DNA of 64,000 bases from JAUWKC01 sp035529895 (GTDB lineage Bacteria > Planctomycetota > Phycisphaerae > Sedimentisphaerales > Anaerobacaceae), in assembly GCA_035529895.1 (NCBI GenBank), contig DATKVV010000034.1:79064-143063 (forward strand). Reading direction: 5' to 3'. A program made the translations under genes and the position numbers. Below, one piece after another: positions 1 to 9,698 of the stretch (position 1 is the first letter of the stretch; each line of letters opens with the position of its first letter). The notes beneath the pieces were generated by a model. That model did no database searches. It saw only the letters and a program-made list of their open reading frames with translations, and had not been told where the DNA came from.

Positions 1-2
1 AG

Positions 3-3000
3 ATAGTTTTTGTATATGCGGGTGATTTGTGGACAGTGTCGAGGGAAGGGGGATTGGCGCGCAGGTTAAGCTCTCCGGTCGGCCAGGAACTTTTTCCGAA
101 ATTCTCGCCGGACGGTTTGACTATCGCTTTCAGCGGCAACTATGACGGCAACACGGATGTATACGTGATGTCCGCGGAAGGCGGGGCCCCGAAGCGACTG
201 ACTCACCATTCGGCTGAAGACCTGGTGGTGGAATGGTACCCGGACGGCAGGCATATTCTTTATCGCTCTAAGATGATTAGTCCGTCGCACCGTTTCAATC
301 GCCTTTTCAAACAATCGGTTGCGGGCGGCCTTCCTGATACACTGCCTTTGCCGTACGGCGAGCTGGCGAGCTTCAGTCCGGACGGCAACCGCATTGCCTT
401 TCAATTCATTTCCCGGGAATTCAGGAACTGGAAGCGTTATCGGGGCGGGATGGCCAGTGATATATGGCTGTATGACTTTGTCGAGAACAGCTCGGAGAAG
501 ATTACGGACTTCGACGGTACGGACGCGGTACCGATGTGGCATAAGAATACCATTTATTTTCTATCGGACCGAGACGAGCGCAAAAAGCTCAATATCTGGG
601 CTTATGACCTGAAGAAAAAGAAGTTCCGACAGGTGACGAAGTTCGGCGAATATGACGTGAAGTGGCCGAGTATCGGGCCTGACGCGATTGTTTTCGAGAA
701 CGGCGGCATGCTTCATCTGCTGGAGCTGGCAAGCGAGAAGTCACGGCCAATCAGCATACAGGTACCGGCCGATTTGCCTGAAGTCCGCCCAAAGCTCAAG
801 AAAGTATCGGAGAGAGTTCAGAATTTCACACTCTCACCCAGCGGCAAGAGGGCTTTGTTCGAGGCAAGGGGTGAAATCTTCACGGTGCCTGAGAAGCACG
901 GCAGTGTGCGAAACCTGACGAACACCTCAGGCGTGGCGGAGCGTTTTCCGGCGTGGTCGCCTGACGGCAAGAATGTGGCCTACTTCTCAGACGGCACAGG
1001 GGAATACGAATTGTGTGTAAGGCCGGGCGACGGCAAAGCAAGTGAGCGGCAGATAACCAGCGGGGGTAAGGCGTTTCGCTATGACCCGGTCTGGTCGCCG
1101 GACAATAAGCGTATCGCCTTTAGCGACAAAACGGGCAGTCTTTTTGTCCTCGACGTCGAGGATGGTAAGCCGCAATTCGTGGATAAGGACAATTGGTGGA
1201 GAATCAAGGATTACTCCTGGTCCGCCGACAGCAGGTGGCTGGCTTATTCCAGGCAGATGAATAACGCTTTAAGCGCAATAATGATTTATGACGCAAACGA
1301 AGGCAGGACGCATCAGGTGACCAGCGATTATTACAACGACGAGGGTCCGGTCTTCGGGACCGAGGGCAAATATCTTTTCTTCTACTCTGATCGCACGTTT
1401 AAACCTGTGTACGACAAGATGGACACCTGGATTTATCCCAACTGCACGGGCATTTACGCGGCCGCCCTGAGGACAGACGTCAATTCTCCAATCGCGCCGC
1501 GAAGCGACGAGGAAAAAGGAAAAGAAAAAAAGCTGGAAAAGGAGCAAGAGGAGAAAAAGGACCCGAACGCGGAAAATGAGGGTGAGAAAGAAAAAAAAGA
1601 CGGCAAGGACAAGCAGGAGAAGCAGGAGAGTGAGCCGGTCAAAATCGACTTCGAAGGTTTCGAAGAAAGGATTGTCAGGCTTCCAATAGATGCGGGAAAT
1701 TTCGGGCCGCTGCATGCGGTGAAGGGCAAGGTGGTTTTCATCCGGTATCCTGCGGCAAAGCGAGGCGAGCCTTCGGGCACGCTGCTCTATTATGACATCG
1801 AGCAGCGCGAGGAAAAAACGGTCATCTGTGGTATTGACGGTTACGACATTTCAGGGGACGGCAAGAAAGTCATTTACAAAAGCAAGTCAACGTACGGCAT
1901 AATTGACCTGGCTGAGGGCAAGAAGGCGGGAGATGGGACTATAGCCACGGATAAGCTGAAGGCATGGATAAATCCCCGCGAGGAGTGGCAGCAGATTTTC
2001 AACGAAGCGTGGCGGATACAGCGGGACTTTTTCTATGACCCGGACATGCACGGCGTTGACTGGGAGGCGGTCGGGAAGCGATATGAATCGCTGCTGCCGT
2101 ACGTAGTCGACCGCGAGGATTTAAATTATGTCATCGGTGAAATGATTGCGGAATTAAACGCGTCACACACTTACGTTCGCGGAGGCGACGTAGAAAAGCC
2201 TGAAAAGATTTCCGTGGGGCTTTTAGGTTGTGATTTCGAGCTGGACACGACCAATAACCCATACAAAATCAAGAAAATCTACGAGGGCGCCGATTGGGAC
2301 GCGGATGTACGGTCGCCGCTGCGGCAGCCGGGGATAGATGTGAAGGAAGGGCAGTACCTGCTGGCGGTTAACGGCCGGCCGCTGGACACATCCGAAGACC
2401 CCTGGTCGGCGTTTCAGGGGCTTGCCGGGGAGGTAGTGACACTTACGATTAGCTGTTCGCCGAACTTGGTGGACGCCAACGAGGTGATTGTCGAGCCTCT
2501 CGAGAGTGAATTTCGGCTGCGCAACCTTGCCTGGATAGAGGACAATAGGAGCAAGGTCGAAAAAGCAACCGGCGGGAAAGTCGGGTACATCTATGTGCCC
2601 GATACAGGCTGGAACGGTCAAAGTGAGCTGGTGCGGCAGTTCATCCCCCAGCGTACCAAGGAAGGTTTGATTATAGATGAGCGGTTCAACAGCGGGGGCC
2701 AAATCCCGGACCGCTTCGTCGAATTGCTCAACCGCCCCATATATAACTATTGGGCGCGGCGCGACCATGTCCACTGGCAGACACCTTTTATAGCGCATAC
2801 CGGACCCAAAGTAATGCTGATAAACAGTTGGTCAGGCTCAGGCGGCGATGCTTTCCCTTACTATTTCCGCAAAGCGGGGCTGGGGCCGCTGGTGGGAACG
2901 AGAACATGGGGCGGATTAATCGGCATCAGCGGCAATCCTCAGCCGATAGACGGCGGTTTTGTTTCAGCGCCAACATTTGGTTTCTGGAACACCAAAGGTA

Positions 3001-3188
3001 ACTGGGAAGTGGAAGGTTACGGCGTGCAGCCCGATTACGAAGTCGAGAACGCCCCGCACGAGATGGCGGCCGGCCGCGACCCACAACTGGAGAAAGCAAT
3101 CGAGCTGATACAGGGGATGCTCGCAAAGCAACCTCCGCCGAAGCCGAAAAAGCCTGCCTATCCTGACAGGTCCGACAGGATAGACTGA
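3..3188 (+). CDS. Tricorn-like S41 protease, 5' partial
   Basis: Large self-compartmentalising-type peptidase that cuts oligopeptides; probably periplasmic or cytoplasmic peptide degradation. The frame is open to the window edge: codons before the first possible start (TTG at 27) read IVFVYAGDLW, the usual first propeller strand of tricorn homologues, so the true start lies upstream. Order seen: WD40/TolB-like beta-propeller repeats (many 'SPDG' and 'WSPDNKR' blades, residues about 1-480), a Lys/Glu-rich linker (about 490-540), a helical segment with EEWQQIFNEAWRIQRDFFYD, a PDZ domain (about 730-825) and a C-terminal S41 catalytic domain with the nucleophile-type motif WSGSGGDAFPYYF near residue 935 and RTWGGLIGISG after it. 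The next genes are peptide transporters, which fits peptide use. The family call is firm; substrate is inferred. Confidence 0.93.
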   Translation: MVFVYAGDLWTVSREGGLARRLSSPVGQELFPKFSPDGLTIAFSGNYDGNTDVYVMSAEGGAPKRLTHHSAEDLVVEWYPDGRHILYRSKMISPSHRFNRLFKQSVAGGLPDTLPLPYGELASFSPDGNRIAFQFISREFRNWKRYRGGMASDIWLYDFVENSSEKITDFDGTDAVPMWHKNTIYFLSDRDERKKLNIWAYDLKKKKFRQVTKFGEYDVKWPSIGPDAIVFENGGMLHLLELASEKSRPISIQVPADLPEVRPKLKKVSERVQNFTLSPSGKRALFEARGEIFTVPEKHGSVRNLTNTSGVAERFPAWSPDGKNVAYFSDGTGEYELCVRPGDGKASERQITSGGKAFRYDPVWSPDNKRIAFSDKTGSLFVLDVEDGKPQFVDKDNWWRIKDYSWSADSRWLAYSRQMNNALSAIMIYDANEGRTHQVTSDYYNDEGPVFGTEGKYLFFYSDRTFKPVYDKMDTWIYPNCTGIYAAALRTDVNSPIAPRSDEEKGKEKKLEKEQEEKKDPNAENEGEKEKKDGKDKQEKQESEPVKIDFEGFEERIVRLPIDAGNFGPLHAVKGKVVFIRYPAAKRGEPSGTLLYYDIEQREEKTVICGIDGYDISGDGKKVIYKSKSTYGIIDLAEGKKAGDGTIATDKLKAWINPREEWQQIFNEAWRIQRDFFYDPDMHGVDWEAVGKRYESLLPYVVDREDLNYVIGEMIAELNASHTYVRGGDVEKPEKISVGLLGCDFELDTTNNPYKIKKIYEGADWDADVRSPLRQPGIDVKEGQYLLAVNGRPLDTSEDPWSAFQGLAGEVVTLTISCSPNLVDANEVIVEPLESEFRLRNLAWIEDNRSKVEKATGGKVGYIYVPDTGWNGQSELVRQFIPQRTKEGLIIDERFNSGGQIPDRFVELLNRPIYNYWARRDHVHWQTPFIAHTGPKVMLINSWSGSGGDAFPYYFRKAGLGPLVGTRTWGGLIGISGNPQPIDGGFVSAPTFGFWNTKGNWEVEGYGVQPDYEVENAPHEMAAGRDPQLEKAIELIQGMLAKQPPPKPKKPAYPDRSDRID

Positions 3189-3301
3189 CCTTATTCGAGG
3201 TCCTTCCGAGAGGCAAATATCTGCTGAGACGCCGAGAGGCATTTGGCCGAAGTATAAATATGTGTCGGTGTGTTCTTGTAAGATTTGAAATGGGTTAAAG
3301 A

Positions 3302-5227
3302 ATGAGTTCAGCAAGAGATTCGTTACCAGAGATTACAGTAAAAGCAGTTATTTTGGGGGTGGTTCTTTCGGTGGTGCTGGCGGGGGCAAATGCGTATCTT
3401 GGGTTGTTTGCCGGTATGACCATATCTGCGTCGATACCGGCGGCAGTGGTGTCGATGGGGGTACTGAGGTTATTCCGGCGGAGCAATATCCTGGAGAACA
3501 ACATCGTTCAAACGGCGGCGTCGGCGGGCGAATCCCTGGCGGCGGGAGTGATATTCACGCTTCCCGGGCTGATAATTCTGAACTACTGGACTGAGTTCGA
3601 TTTTGTTTGGGTAACGGCAATCGCGGGGTTCGGCGGCCTTTTGGGCGTGCTGTTTACGATACCTTTGAGGCGGGCGTTAATAGTCGAAGGGAAGCTGAAG
3701 TTTCCGGAAGGCATAGCCACCGCAGAAGTCCTGAAGTCGGGGGAGCGGGGCGGCGCTGATGTCAAGTATATCGCTCAAGCGGCAGTGGTAGGGGGGCTAT
3801 TCAAGTTCGGCGCCGCGGGGCTGCGAATATGGGCGGAGGTTATTGAAGTTGCGCGCGGTATAGGGGGAACCATAGCTTACTTTGGTTCGAATCTGAGCCC
3901 GGCACTGCTTTCGGTCGGCTATATCGTGGGTTTGAACATCGCGGTGCTGATTTTTCTCGGAGGGCTCATCAACTGGGTGATTGCCATACCGATTTGCGCG
4001 GCTTTTGAAAATTGGCCTGTGGCGAATGGAGAACCGATGGCCGCGGTGGATTGGGCGTATCGGCTCTGGTCGGACAAGACCCGGTATATCGGTGTGGGGG
4101 CAATGCTGGTGGGCGGGTTGTGGACGATTATAAGGCTTCGAACATCTCTGCTTAGTGGAATTAGGAGCGGCCTGAGGGCCTACCGGCAGGTTAGAGGCGA
4201 AACGGTCGAAATTGCCCGCACAGAAAAAGATATTCCTATGAAATGGATTCTGGTTTTGATAGTTGGTTCATTAGTTCCCCTATTCATACTGTACCAGGTT
4301 TTTGTGAAAGACGTGAGCGTAACGGCCCCGATGGCGGTGACGATGCTTTTGACGGGCTTTTTGTTTTCGGCGGTAGCCGGGTATATGGCAGGATTGGTAG
4401 GCTCGTCAAACAATCCGATATCGGGCGTGACAATAGCGACGGTGCTGGTCTCGGCTCTCTTGCTGCTTTTGTTGATGGGCAGGGGGGCGGAAAACGGCCC
4501 TCCGGCGGCGATAATCATAGGCAGCGTGGTGTGCTGCGCGGCGGCAATAGCCGGCGACAATATGCAGGACCTCAAGACCGGCTATATCGTTGAGGCCACG
4601 CCTTGGAAGCAGCAGGTGATGCAGATGGTGGGGACGGTGTCGGCGGCGTTCGTGATGGCGCCGATACTGACGCTGCTGTTGAAAGCCTATGGTTTTGAGG
4701 GGCACGCTTCGGCCAGGGACAATCCTCTGGCCGCGCCGCAGGCGAATTTAATGGCCTCGGTCTCGGAAGGAGTGTTCGCAGGAGAGTTGCCGTGGCAATT
4801 CGTGTGGATAGGGGTCGTGCTGGCGGTTGGTGTGATAATACTGGATGAGTACCTCGTGCGGAGGGGCAGCTCGTTCAGGATGCCGGTGCTGGCGGTGGCG
4901 ATAGGTATTTACCTGCCTCTTGAATTGGAGGTGCCGATTTTTGCCGGCGGCATCATCCACTATGTTATAAGCAAGCTGCACCAAAGAAGAAACGTACCAA
5001 AAGATGCGGCGGAGACGGCCAATCGCCACGGGCTGCTTTTTGCGTCGGGTCTAATCACGGGAGAAGCGTTGCTTGGCATTCTGCTGGCCATACCGATTGT
5101 GGTCAGCGGCAATCCGAAGGTCCTGGCAATCACAAAGGAGCCTTTTGGGATGTGGCCGGGATTGATTTTGCTGGCGGGAATTGGGTATTGGCTTTATCGG
5201 CTGGCTTCGGGCAAGGTCAGGGCTTAG
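3302..5227 (+). CDS. OPT family oligopeptide transporter
   Basis: Integral membrane transporter of the OPT family, proton-coupled uptake of oligopeptides (or metal chelates in some members). The 641-residue product is almost wholly hydrophobic with many membrane segments. It carries the OPT signatures NILENNIVQTAASAGESLAAG near residue 60-80 (shown by RSNILENNIVQTAASAG) and GDNMQDLKTGYIVEATPWKQ near residue 420. Length matches the bacterial OPT group. ATG start; an 'atgggttaaaga' purine run precedes it. It follows the tricorn-like protease by about 110 bp on the same strand and its stop overlaps the 3' end of the convergent small membrane gene by 11 bp. A second OPT gene lies 600 bp away on the other strand. 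Family is certain; the substrate cannot be read from sequence. Confidence 0.93.
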   Translation: MSSARDSLPEITVKAVILGVVLSVVLAGANAYLGLFAGMTISASIPAAVVSMGVLRLFRRSNILENNIVQTAASAGESLAAGVIFTLPGLIILNYWTEFDFVWVTAIAGFGGLLGVLFTIPLRRALIVEGKLKFPEGIATAEVLKSGERGGADVKYIAQAAVVGGLFKFGAAGLRIWAEVIEVARGIGGTIAYFGSNLSPALLSVGYIVGLNIAVLIFLGGLINWVIAIPICAAFENWPVANGEPMAAVDWAYRLWSDKTRYIGVGAMLVGGLWTIIRLRTSLLSGIRSGLRAYRQVRGETVEIARTEKDIPMKWILVLIVGSLVPLFILYQVFVKDVSVTAPMAVTMLLTGFLFSAVAGYMAGLVGSSNNPISGVTIATVLVSALLLLLLMGRGAENGPPAAIIIGSVVCCAAAIAGDNMQDLKTGYIVEATPWKQQVMQMVGTVSAAFVMAPILTLLLKAYGFEGHASARDNPLAAPQANLMASVSEGVFAGELPWQFVWIGVVLAVGVIILDEYLVRRGSSFRMPVLAVAIGIYLPLELEVPIFAGGIIHYVISKLHQRRNVPKDAAETANRHGLLFASGLITGEALLGILLAIPIVVSGNPKVLAITKEPFGMWPGLILLAGIGYWLYRLASGKVRA

Positions 5228-5777
5228 CGTTGTCGGGCTGATTTGGCTTGTCGGTTAACCGCCGGAGCCTTTCAAGCGTCTCGGCGAACTGTGTGCAGGC
5301 CCTGTCAAGATACGTATTCACCTCGTCGATGTACCCGTCTGCGGATGCCGACCAGACACGGTTGAGATAGCGTTCGGCGGCGGCGAAATAGCTCATAACG
5401 TCGGCGTAAGCGTGCAGTCCGTGCATGTGCGCGATACTCTCCCTGCCTTCCACAAACCTGTCAATGTCCTCCGGAAAAAGCTCGTCGATGCGGTGACGCA
5501 CTTCGTAGGGGTCGAGGGAGTGTTTTTCCGCATTCAGCCTGGTGATATTCTCAACTATGCGACCCAGGCTGGCCCGGATATTCTCCAGGTTCAAAGCGAG
5601 TTTTCCTTCCAGTCCGGCTTTGCGTCGTTTGGCAAGCCGGACCATAACAATACCTGCACCACCAACGACAATTGCGGCCGTAAAAAAGTCCCAACGAACG
5701 GTGTTTTGGTCAAGAACAGCAACCAGAGCGCCAGCAAGAAAGCCAAGGGTTATCATTAAGTATCCCAAGTTTTTCAC
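5217..5777 (-). CDS. Small two-helix membrane protein, unknown function
   Basis: Not recognised. 186 residues with two N-terminal hydrophobic segments (about 3-22 and 30-48), a basic stop-transfer patch RLAKRRKAG, then a mostly helical, soluble, charged domain of about 130 residues. It lies directly downstream of the second OPT gene on the same strand (12 bp gap), so it is probably co-transcribed with that transporter and with the POT gene further upstream. The 3' end overlaps the convergent first OPT gene. The start is the ATG closest to the first membrane segment. Role as an accessory of the transporter is inference from position only. Confidence 0.75.
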   Translation of the reverse strand: MKNLGYLMITLGFLAGALVAVLDQNTVRWDFFTAAIVVGGAGIVMVRLAKRRKAGLEGKLALNLENIRASLGRIVENITRLNAEKHSLDPYEVRHRIDELFPEDIDRFVEGRESIAHMHGLHAYADVMSYFAAAERYLNRVWSASADGYIDEVNTYLDRACTQFAETLERLRRLTDKPNQPDNAKP

Positions 5778-5788
5778 AGTATCTTTCC

Positions 5789-7537
5789 TTATCCGGCGCC
5801 GGCGGCGCCGGCAATGTAATACAATGCAAAACCGATACCCACCAAGGCCTCTCCGACTACGAGACCGGCGGCGATGGGAATTCCGACCTCTTCAGTGAAA
5901 CGGCGACCCTTTTTCCAGTCGCTCAAGATACGGAGCAGCATCCCGATGGTGAAAGTCAGAACGATATTGAACGGCAGATAAAAGCCGAGGCCGACCTGTA
6001 TGCCGAGGCCGCCCATCGCGCTGAAGCTAAGCAGCGCCCCAAGAGCTGCGCCCGCCGCATATTTCTGTATCGGTATATCGCCGCCGAGAATCCCTTCAAT
6101 CGTGCTGGCCAAAGCCTGACCCTGCGGTGCGGGCAGGCGCGCGCTGCCCAATCCGTAGGCCCTGTGCAGAACGAATATCAGGGCCATAATGACAATCGGG
6201 CCCAGCCAGGTTGCGAGAAACTGCCCGATTTGCTGCTTCACGGGCGAAGCGCCCACCAGATAGCCGGTCTTGAGGTCCAGCATCAGGTCCGTTGCCTGAG
6301 CCATCGCAACGCATGCTGCCGCTCCGACAATAACCGAGGCAATGATAGCGGCGCTGTCACCGAGGCCGCTGGTTATTACGACAAGAATAGTAACGGCAAT
6401 AAGGGTCATACCGCTCAGAGGCGACCAGTTGGTCCGCCCGATGGCCTCGGACAAAATGACGCCTGCCACCCATATCCAGAGGGTGCCGAAGATAGCCACC
6501 AGGGCGCCGCGCGGCAGCCCCATCTGCCTGACCGACAGAACGGCGACAATAAACAGCATCACAACCGCCCCGATAACGCCTATGAAGAGAAAGCGAATGG
6601 GCATTTCGTCTCTGGAGTGTTCGGTCCTGGCCTGGGCGGCCTTTCGCATACTGCTGACCGCGCCTGTGATGAGCGGCAGTGCCAAAGCAATGCCCGCCAG
6701 TGCGCCGCCGACCAGCATCCCGATGCCGACCGGCCGGAAAAGGTTGATTCGCAGATATTCGGGAATAGTGGCACCGGACTGCTGAAGCTGCTCGGCTGCG
6801 GGCAGCAGGCCCATCGTGTTGAGCAAGGGCGACAGAATCCAGTAGCAGACGAAACCTCCTATGATAAAGTAGAAACCTCCTTTTCCGGCGATGAACGCGA
6901 CGCCGATGGTAAGCAACGAAACATACCACACCCCATTCATGTAGTCGGGCATGCCGATCGACTCGCCTACGTTCCAGTTCTCGAAGTGCCAGTACTGGGT
7001 TATGAAGTGGACGAGCCCACTCGCAGCCACGCCCGAGAGCAGCATCAGGGCCTTTTTTACACCTGCACCCGGTGATTTGAGCACGGTAGCAACGGCCACG
7101 CCGCCAGGGAACGTCAGCCTTTCGAAGTCAATCATTTGCTTTCGCAGGGGTATGATGAAGGCGATACCGAGCACGCCGCCGGCGATGCAGGCAAAGACCA
7201 TCAAAACGGGGCTGAAGGCGGTCTGGCCGAGAATAAACAGTGCCGGCACGGTGAACATCATTCCCGCCGATGCGCCGTTGACAGCGCTGGCGACCGTCTG
7301 GTTGATGTTGTTCTCGATGATGCTGGTTCGTCCCATGAGGCCTCGGAGGATTCCGAAACCGAGGATGGCGGCCACTTCGGAGCCTTCGTGGGAGAAGCCG
7401 AGGATCAGGGAGGCGTATCCGATGCTGAGGGCGATGAGGATGCCGAGGCCGTATCCGACGAGGATTGCCGTTGGCGTCAGCTCCGGATAGGCTCCGGTGC
7501 GGATGAGTCCTTCTCTGCTGTCAGTTTTATCTGCCAC
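5789..7537 (-). CDS. OPT family oligopeptide transporter (second copy)
   Basis: Second, divergent OPT family transporter, 582 residues. It carries the same signatures as the first copy: TSIIENNINQTVASAVNGAS near residue 70-90, and LMLDLKTGYLVGASPVKQQI around residue 415-435. About 14-16 membrane segments are evident. It is shorter than the first copy and the two are clearly not a recent duplication. It sits between a POT-family transporter (10 bp upstream on the same strand) and a small membrane protein (12 bp downstream), so a three-gene peptide-transport operon POT-OPT-membrane protein is likely. Substrate unknown. Confidence 0.92.
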   Translation of the reverse strand: MADKTDSREGLIRTGAYPELTPTAILVGYGLGILIALSIGYASLILGFSHEGSEVAAILGFGILRGLMGRTSIIENNINQTVASAVNGASAGMMFTVPALFILGQTAFSPVLMVFACIAGGVLGIAFIIPLRKQMIDFERLTFPGGVAVATVLKSPGAGVKKALMLLSGVAASGLVHFITQYWHFENWNVGESIGMPDYMNGVWYVSLLTIGVAFIAGKGGFYFIIGGFVCYWILSPLLNTMGLLPAAEQLQQSGATIPEYLRINLFRPVGIGMLVGGALAGIALALPLITGAVSSMRKAAQARTEHSRDEMPIRFLFIGVIGAVVMLFIVAVLSVRQMGLPRGALVAIFGTLWIWVAGVILSEAIGRTNWSPLSGMTLIAVTILVVITSGLGDSAAIIASVIVGAAACVAMAQATDLMLDLKTGYLVGASPVKQQIGQFLATWLGPIVIMALIFVLHRAYGLGSARLPAPQGQALASTIEGILGGDIPIQKYAAGAALGALLSFSAMGGLGIQVGLGFYLPFNIVLTFTIGMLLRILSDWKKGRRFTEEVGIPIAAGLVVGEALVGIGFALYYIAGAAGAG

Positions 7538-7546
7538 TATGACTTG

Positions 7547-8905
7547 TCAATCCTTTGGCTCTTGCGGGTCCTCATCCTGAATATAGCTCTTTTCTCGGTA
7601 TCTTGCGGCGACGGGAATAAACAAGACCGCCATTACGAGCATCGCAATGGTAAAGAACCAGAAATAGCTTGCCCCGGCGAGCTTGCTGGTACCGTCTTCA
7701 TTCTGAATAGCTCTGTTGACCACTGCTGTAAATATGTTTCCGAGCGTAATGGACAGGAAGAAAACCGCCATTATGAATGATTTCATTTTCTTGGGTGCCT
7801 GCGTATAGGAAAACTCCAGACAGGTAATCGAAACCATTACCTCAGCCGCCGCAATAATAATGTGGGCGACGACCAGCCAGCCGACGCTGGGCTTGCCACC
7901 AGCGACAATTCTGGTTTCAATCCAGCTGGAGACTGCAAAGGCTGATGCGGCTACGAACAGACCGATCGAGATTTTGCGAAGGGCGGTCAGACGCAGCAGG
8001 CGGTTGATAACCGGATAAATCGCGTAGGAGAACACCGGGATCAGAACCATTATCATAAGTGGGTTGACTGCAACTATCTGTGAGGAGAGCCAGTCACGGC
8101 CGAGCCAGTGGCGGTTCATCTTTTCAGCCTGGAGCACCCAGGCAGAATCCATCTGGTCGAATAGCGCCCAGAACATCGCGACGAAGACATAGATTATGCA
8201 CAGCTTGCCCAAAGCCCTAAGCCCTTCACCGCTGAATGTTTCCTTGACGAATCCCATCCCACCCGGGGGTACATGCACATACTTCTTCCGACCCATCCAG
8301 AAAGCTATGGTGGCAATTATCATAAGCAAACCAGGCGCGCCAAAGGCGATGCGCGCGCCGTATCTGTCAAGCAGGACCGGGCACATTAATGTTGAGACAA
8401 ATGCGCCGACGTTGATTGCGAAATAGAACCAGCCGTAAATCCTTGACAAAAGGTGCTTGTTTGTTTGTCCGAACTGGTCTCCGACATTCGCCGAAACACA
8501 GGGTTTAATCACCCCTGAGCCAATCGCTATGCATATCAGGCCCGTGGTCAGACCCAGCCTCGTTTGATCGCCGGCCAGCGCCACGAACCCGATGCAGTAG
8601 ATTATAGAGAACAAAAGAATAGTCCTGTACTTTCCCATCCAAATATCACTTAGAAGCGCGCCAATCAGCGGCGTAAAGTAGACCGATGCGACAAAAAGAT
8701 GAAAGTACGTCTTGCTCTGATTGCCCGTCATGGGGTCAAGACCGCCGGCCGTGTTCAAAAGGTACTTGGTCATGAAGATGACCAGAATGCAGCGCATGCC
8801 GTAGAAGGCGAATCGCTCGCCCATCTCGTTAAAAAGGATATAGGGTACCCCTGCGGGCATTTTCGTAGACGGAATCGGTGCAGTAAGGTAGTTGCTCTTA
8901 GCCAT
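7547..8905 (-). CDS. POT/PTR family proton-dependent peptide transporter
   Basis: Major facilitator of the POT (PTR2) family that imports di- and tripeptides with protons. Key signature near the N-terminus: FNEMGERFAFYGMRCILVIF, the POT 'ExxERFxYYG' motif, followed by about 12 membrane segments; a second POT motif region lies near GSGVIKPCVSANVGDQFG. I place the start at the ATG giving MAKSNYL; a TTG 42 nt upstream is also open but adds a non-family extension. Length (about 452 residues) is normal. First gene of the probable operon with the OPT transporter (10 bp gap). With the protease at the left edge this makes a coherent peptide-scavenging locus. Confidence 0.92.
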   Translation of the reverse strand: MAKSNYLTAPIPSTKMPAGVPYILFNEMGERFAFYGMRCILVIFMTKYLLNTAGGLDPMTGNQSKTYFHLFVASVYFTPLIGALLSDIWMGKYRTILLFSIIYCIGFVALAGDQTRLGLTTGLICIAIGSGVIKPCVSANVGDQFGQTNKHLLSRIYGWFYFAINVGAFVSTLMCPVLLDRYGARIAFGAPGLLMIIATIAFWMGRKKYVHVPPGGMGFVKETFSGEGLRALGKLCIIYVFVAMFWALFDQMDSAWVLQAEKMNRHWLGRDWLSSQIVAVNPLMIMVLIPVFSYAIYPVINRLLRLTALRKISIGLFVAASAFAVSSWIETRIVAGGKPSVGWLVVAHIIIAAAEVMVSITCLEFSYTQAPKKMKSFIMAVFFLSITLGNIFTAVVNRAIQNEDGTSKLAGASYFWFFTIAMLVMAVLFIPVAARYREKSYIQDEDPQEPKD

Positions 8906-9305
8906 GTGTTTTTTGGTACAACACGCCCCTTTATCTGCCGGGTACAAGGATTCTACATTCTTTGCTTACCTCTATGAGGCTCGTATCATACATGTGGTGC
9001 TGCGGGATGTCGAGGGAAAAAACCCGTTGCGGGATGTTCGGCGCGGGTGGCGCTGGGGAGCCGCAAGAGCCAAACGGCTCGAAGCGGCGTCCGCAAAGTA
9101 TATACTCGGGCAGACGGGCCGGCGACAAGCGGATGCGGCAGCAAGGGATGGGGCTTAGGCTCCAGTGTCGTTGGAATACATAATCCGGCCGGCTGCAGGA
9201 ATATAGGCAAAAAAAGCTCGACCGGGGCGGATAAATCTGCAATAATAGGGCCGAGTTAAAAGAAAGAAGAAGATTCAGGGCTTTCGTTTTTTGTTGGGGA
9301 GCACT
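8906..9305. other. 400-bp divergent intergenic region, no gene recognised
   Basis: Lies between the start of the POT gene (minus) and the STAS gene (plus). GC-rich, with possible hairpins (GAGCCG ... CGGCTC at about 9056-9095, nested in CGCT/AGCG). Short open frames on both strands are not convincing as genes. It probably holds the two divergent promoters; no consensus box stands out. Confidence 0.4.
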
Positions 9306-9656
9306 ATGAAAGAGCAGGTCGGCATGGAAATAACAAATGAGGGAAACGCCGCGGTGGTGGCTTTCAAGAGTGCCTGTATCAGTGATGTGGAGGGAATAAC
9401 GGCTGCCTCGCAAGAAATGGACAAGTTCATTGAGAAGAACCATCCGAAGAAGATAGTATTCGACTTTGAGCGCGTGAAATTCTTCTCGTCTCAGGTGCTG
9501 GGACTGCTTTTAGGCATACGAGCCAAATTGCAGGCATATAACGGCGAGCTTGTCATAAGCGCGATAGACCCGCAGCTTCACAGGATTTTCAGGATAACGA
9601 ACCTTGATAAGATTTTCAGGTTTTTTCCGGATAAACACAGTGCTATTAAAGAGTAA
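9306..9656 (+). CDS. STAS-domain protein (anti-sigma factor antagonist-like)
   Basis: Single STAS domain of 116 residues, related to SpoIIAA/RsbV antagonists that release sigma factors by binding anti-sigma kinases. The central strand-loop IVFDFERVKFFSSQVLGLLL corresponds to the family segment around the phosphorylatable Ser; here FFSSQ supplies Ser at the expected place. Start chosen at the ATG preceded by GGGGAG at a 5-6 nt spacing; a TTG 15 nt upstream is an alternative. It is followed after 42 bp by the ACT-domain gene on the same strand. No partner kinase is in the window. Good family call, partner unknown. Confidence 0.85.
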   Translation: MKEQVGMEITNEGNAAVVAFKSACISDVEGITAASQEMDKFIEKNHPKKIVFDFERVKFFSSQVLGLLLGIRAKLQAYNGELVISAIDPQLHRIFRITNLDKIFRFFPDKHSAIKE

Positions 9657-9698
9657 CGATCACAAACCGAGCAGAGTTTGATTGGAGAGGTCAAGGTT

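Noticed and set aside
1269..1780. Minus-strand frames rich in Leu/Phe/Ser opposite the protease linker
   Set aside because: Antisense of the Lys/Glu-rich linker; the plus strand is a clear tricorn-like gene.
6164..7780. Long plus-strand frames opposite the second OPT gene
   Set aside because: Shadow frames of a GC-rich transporter gene; no domains and no start signals.
8930..9443. Small frames between the POT and STAS genes
   Set aside because: Frames on both strands overlap each other, and none has a ribosome site or recognisable domain.
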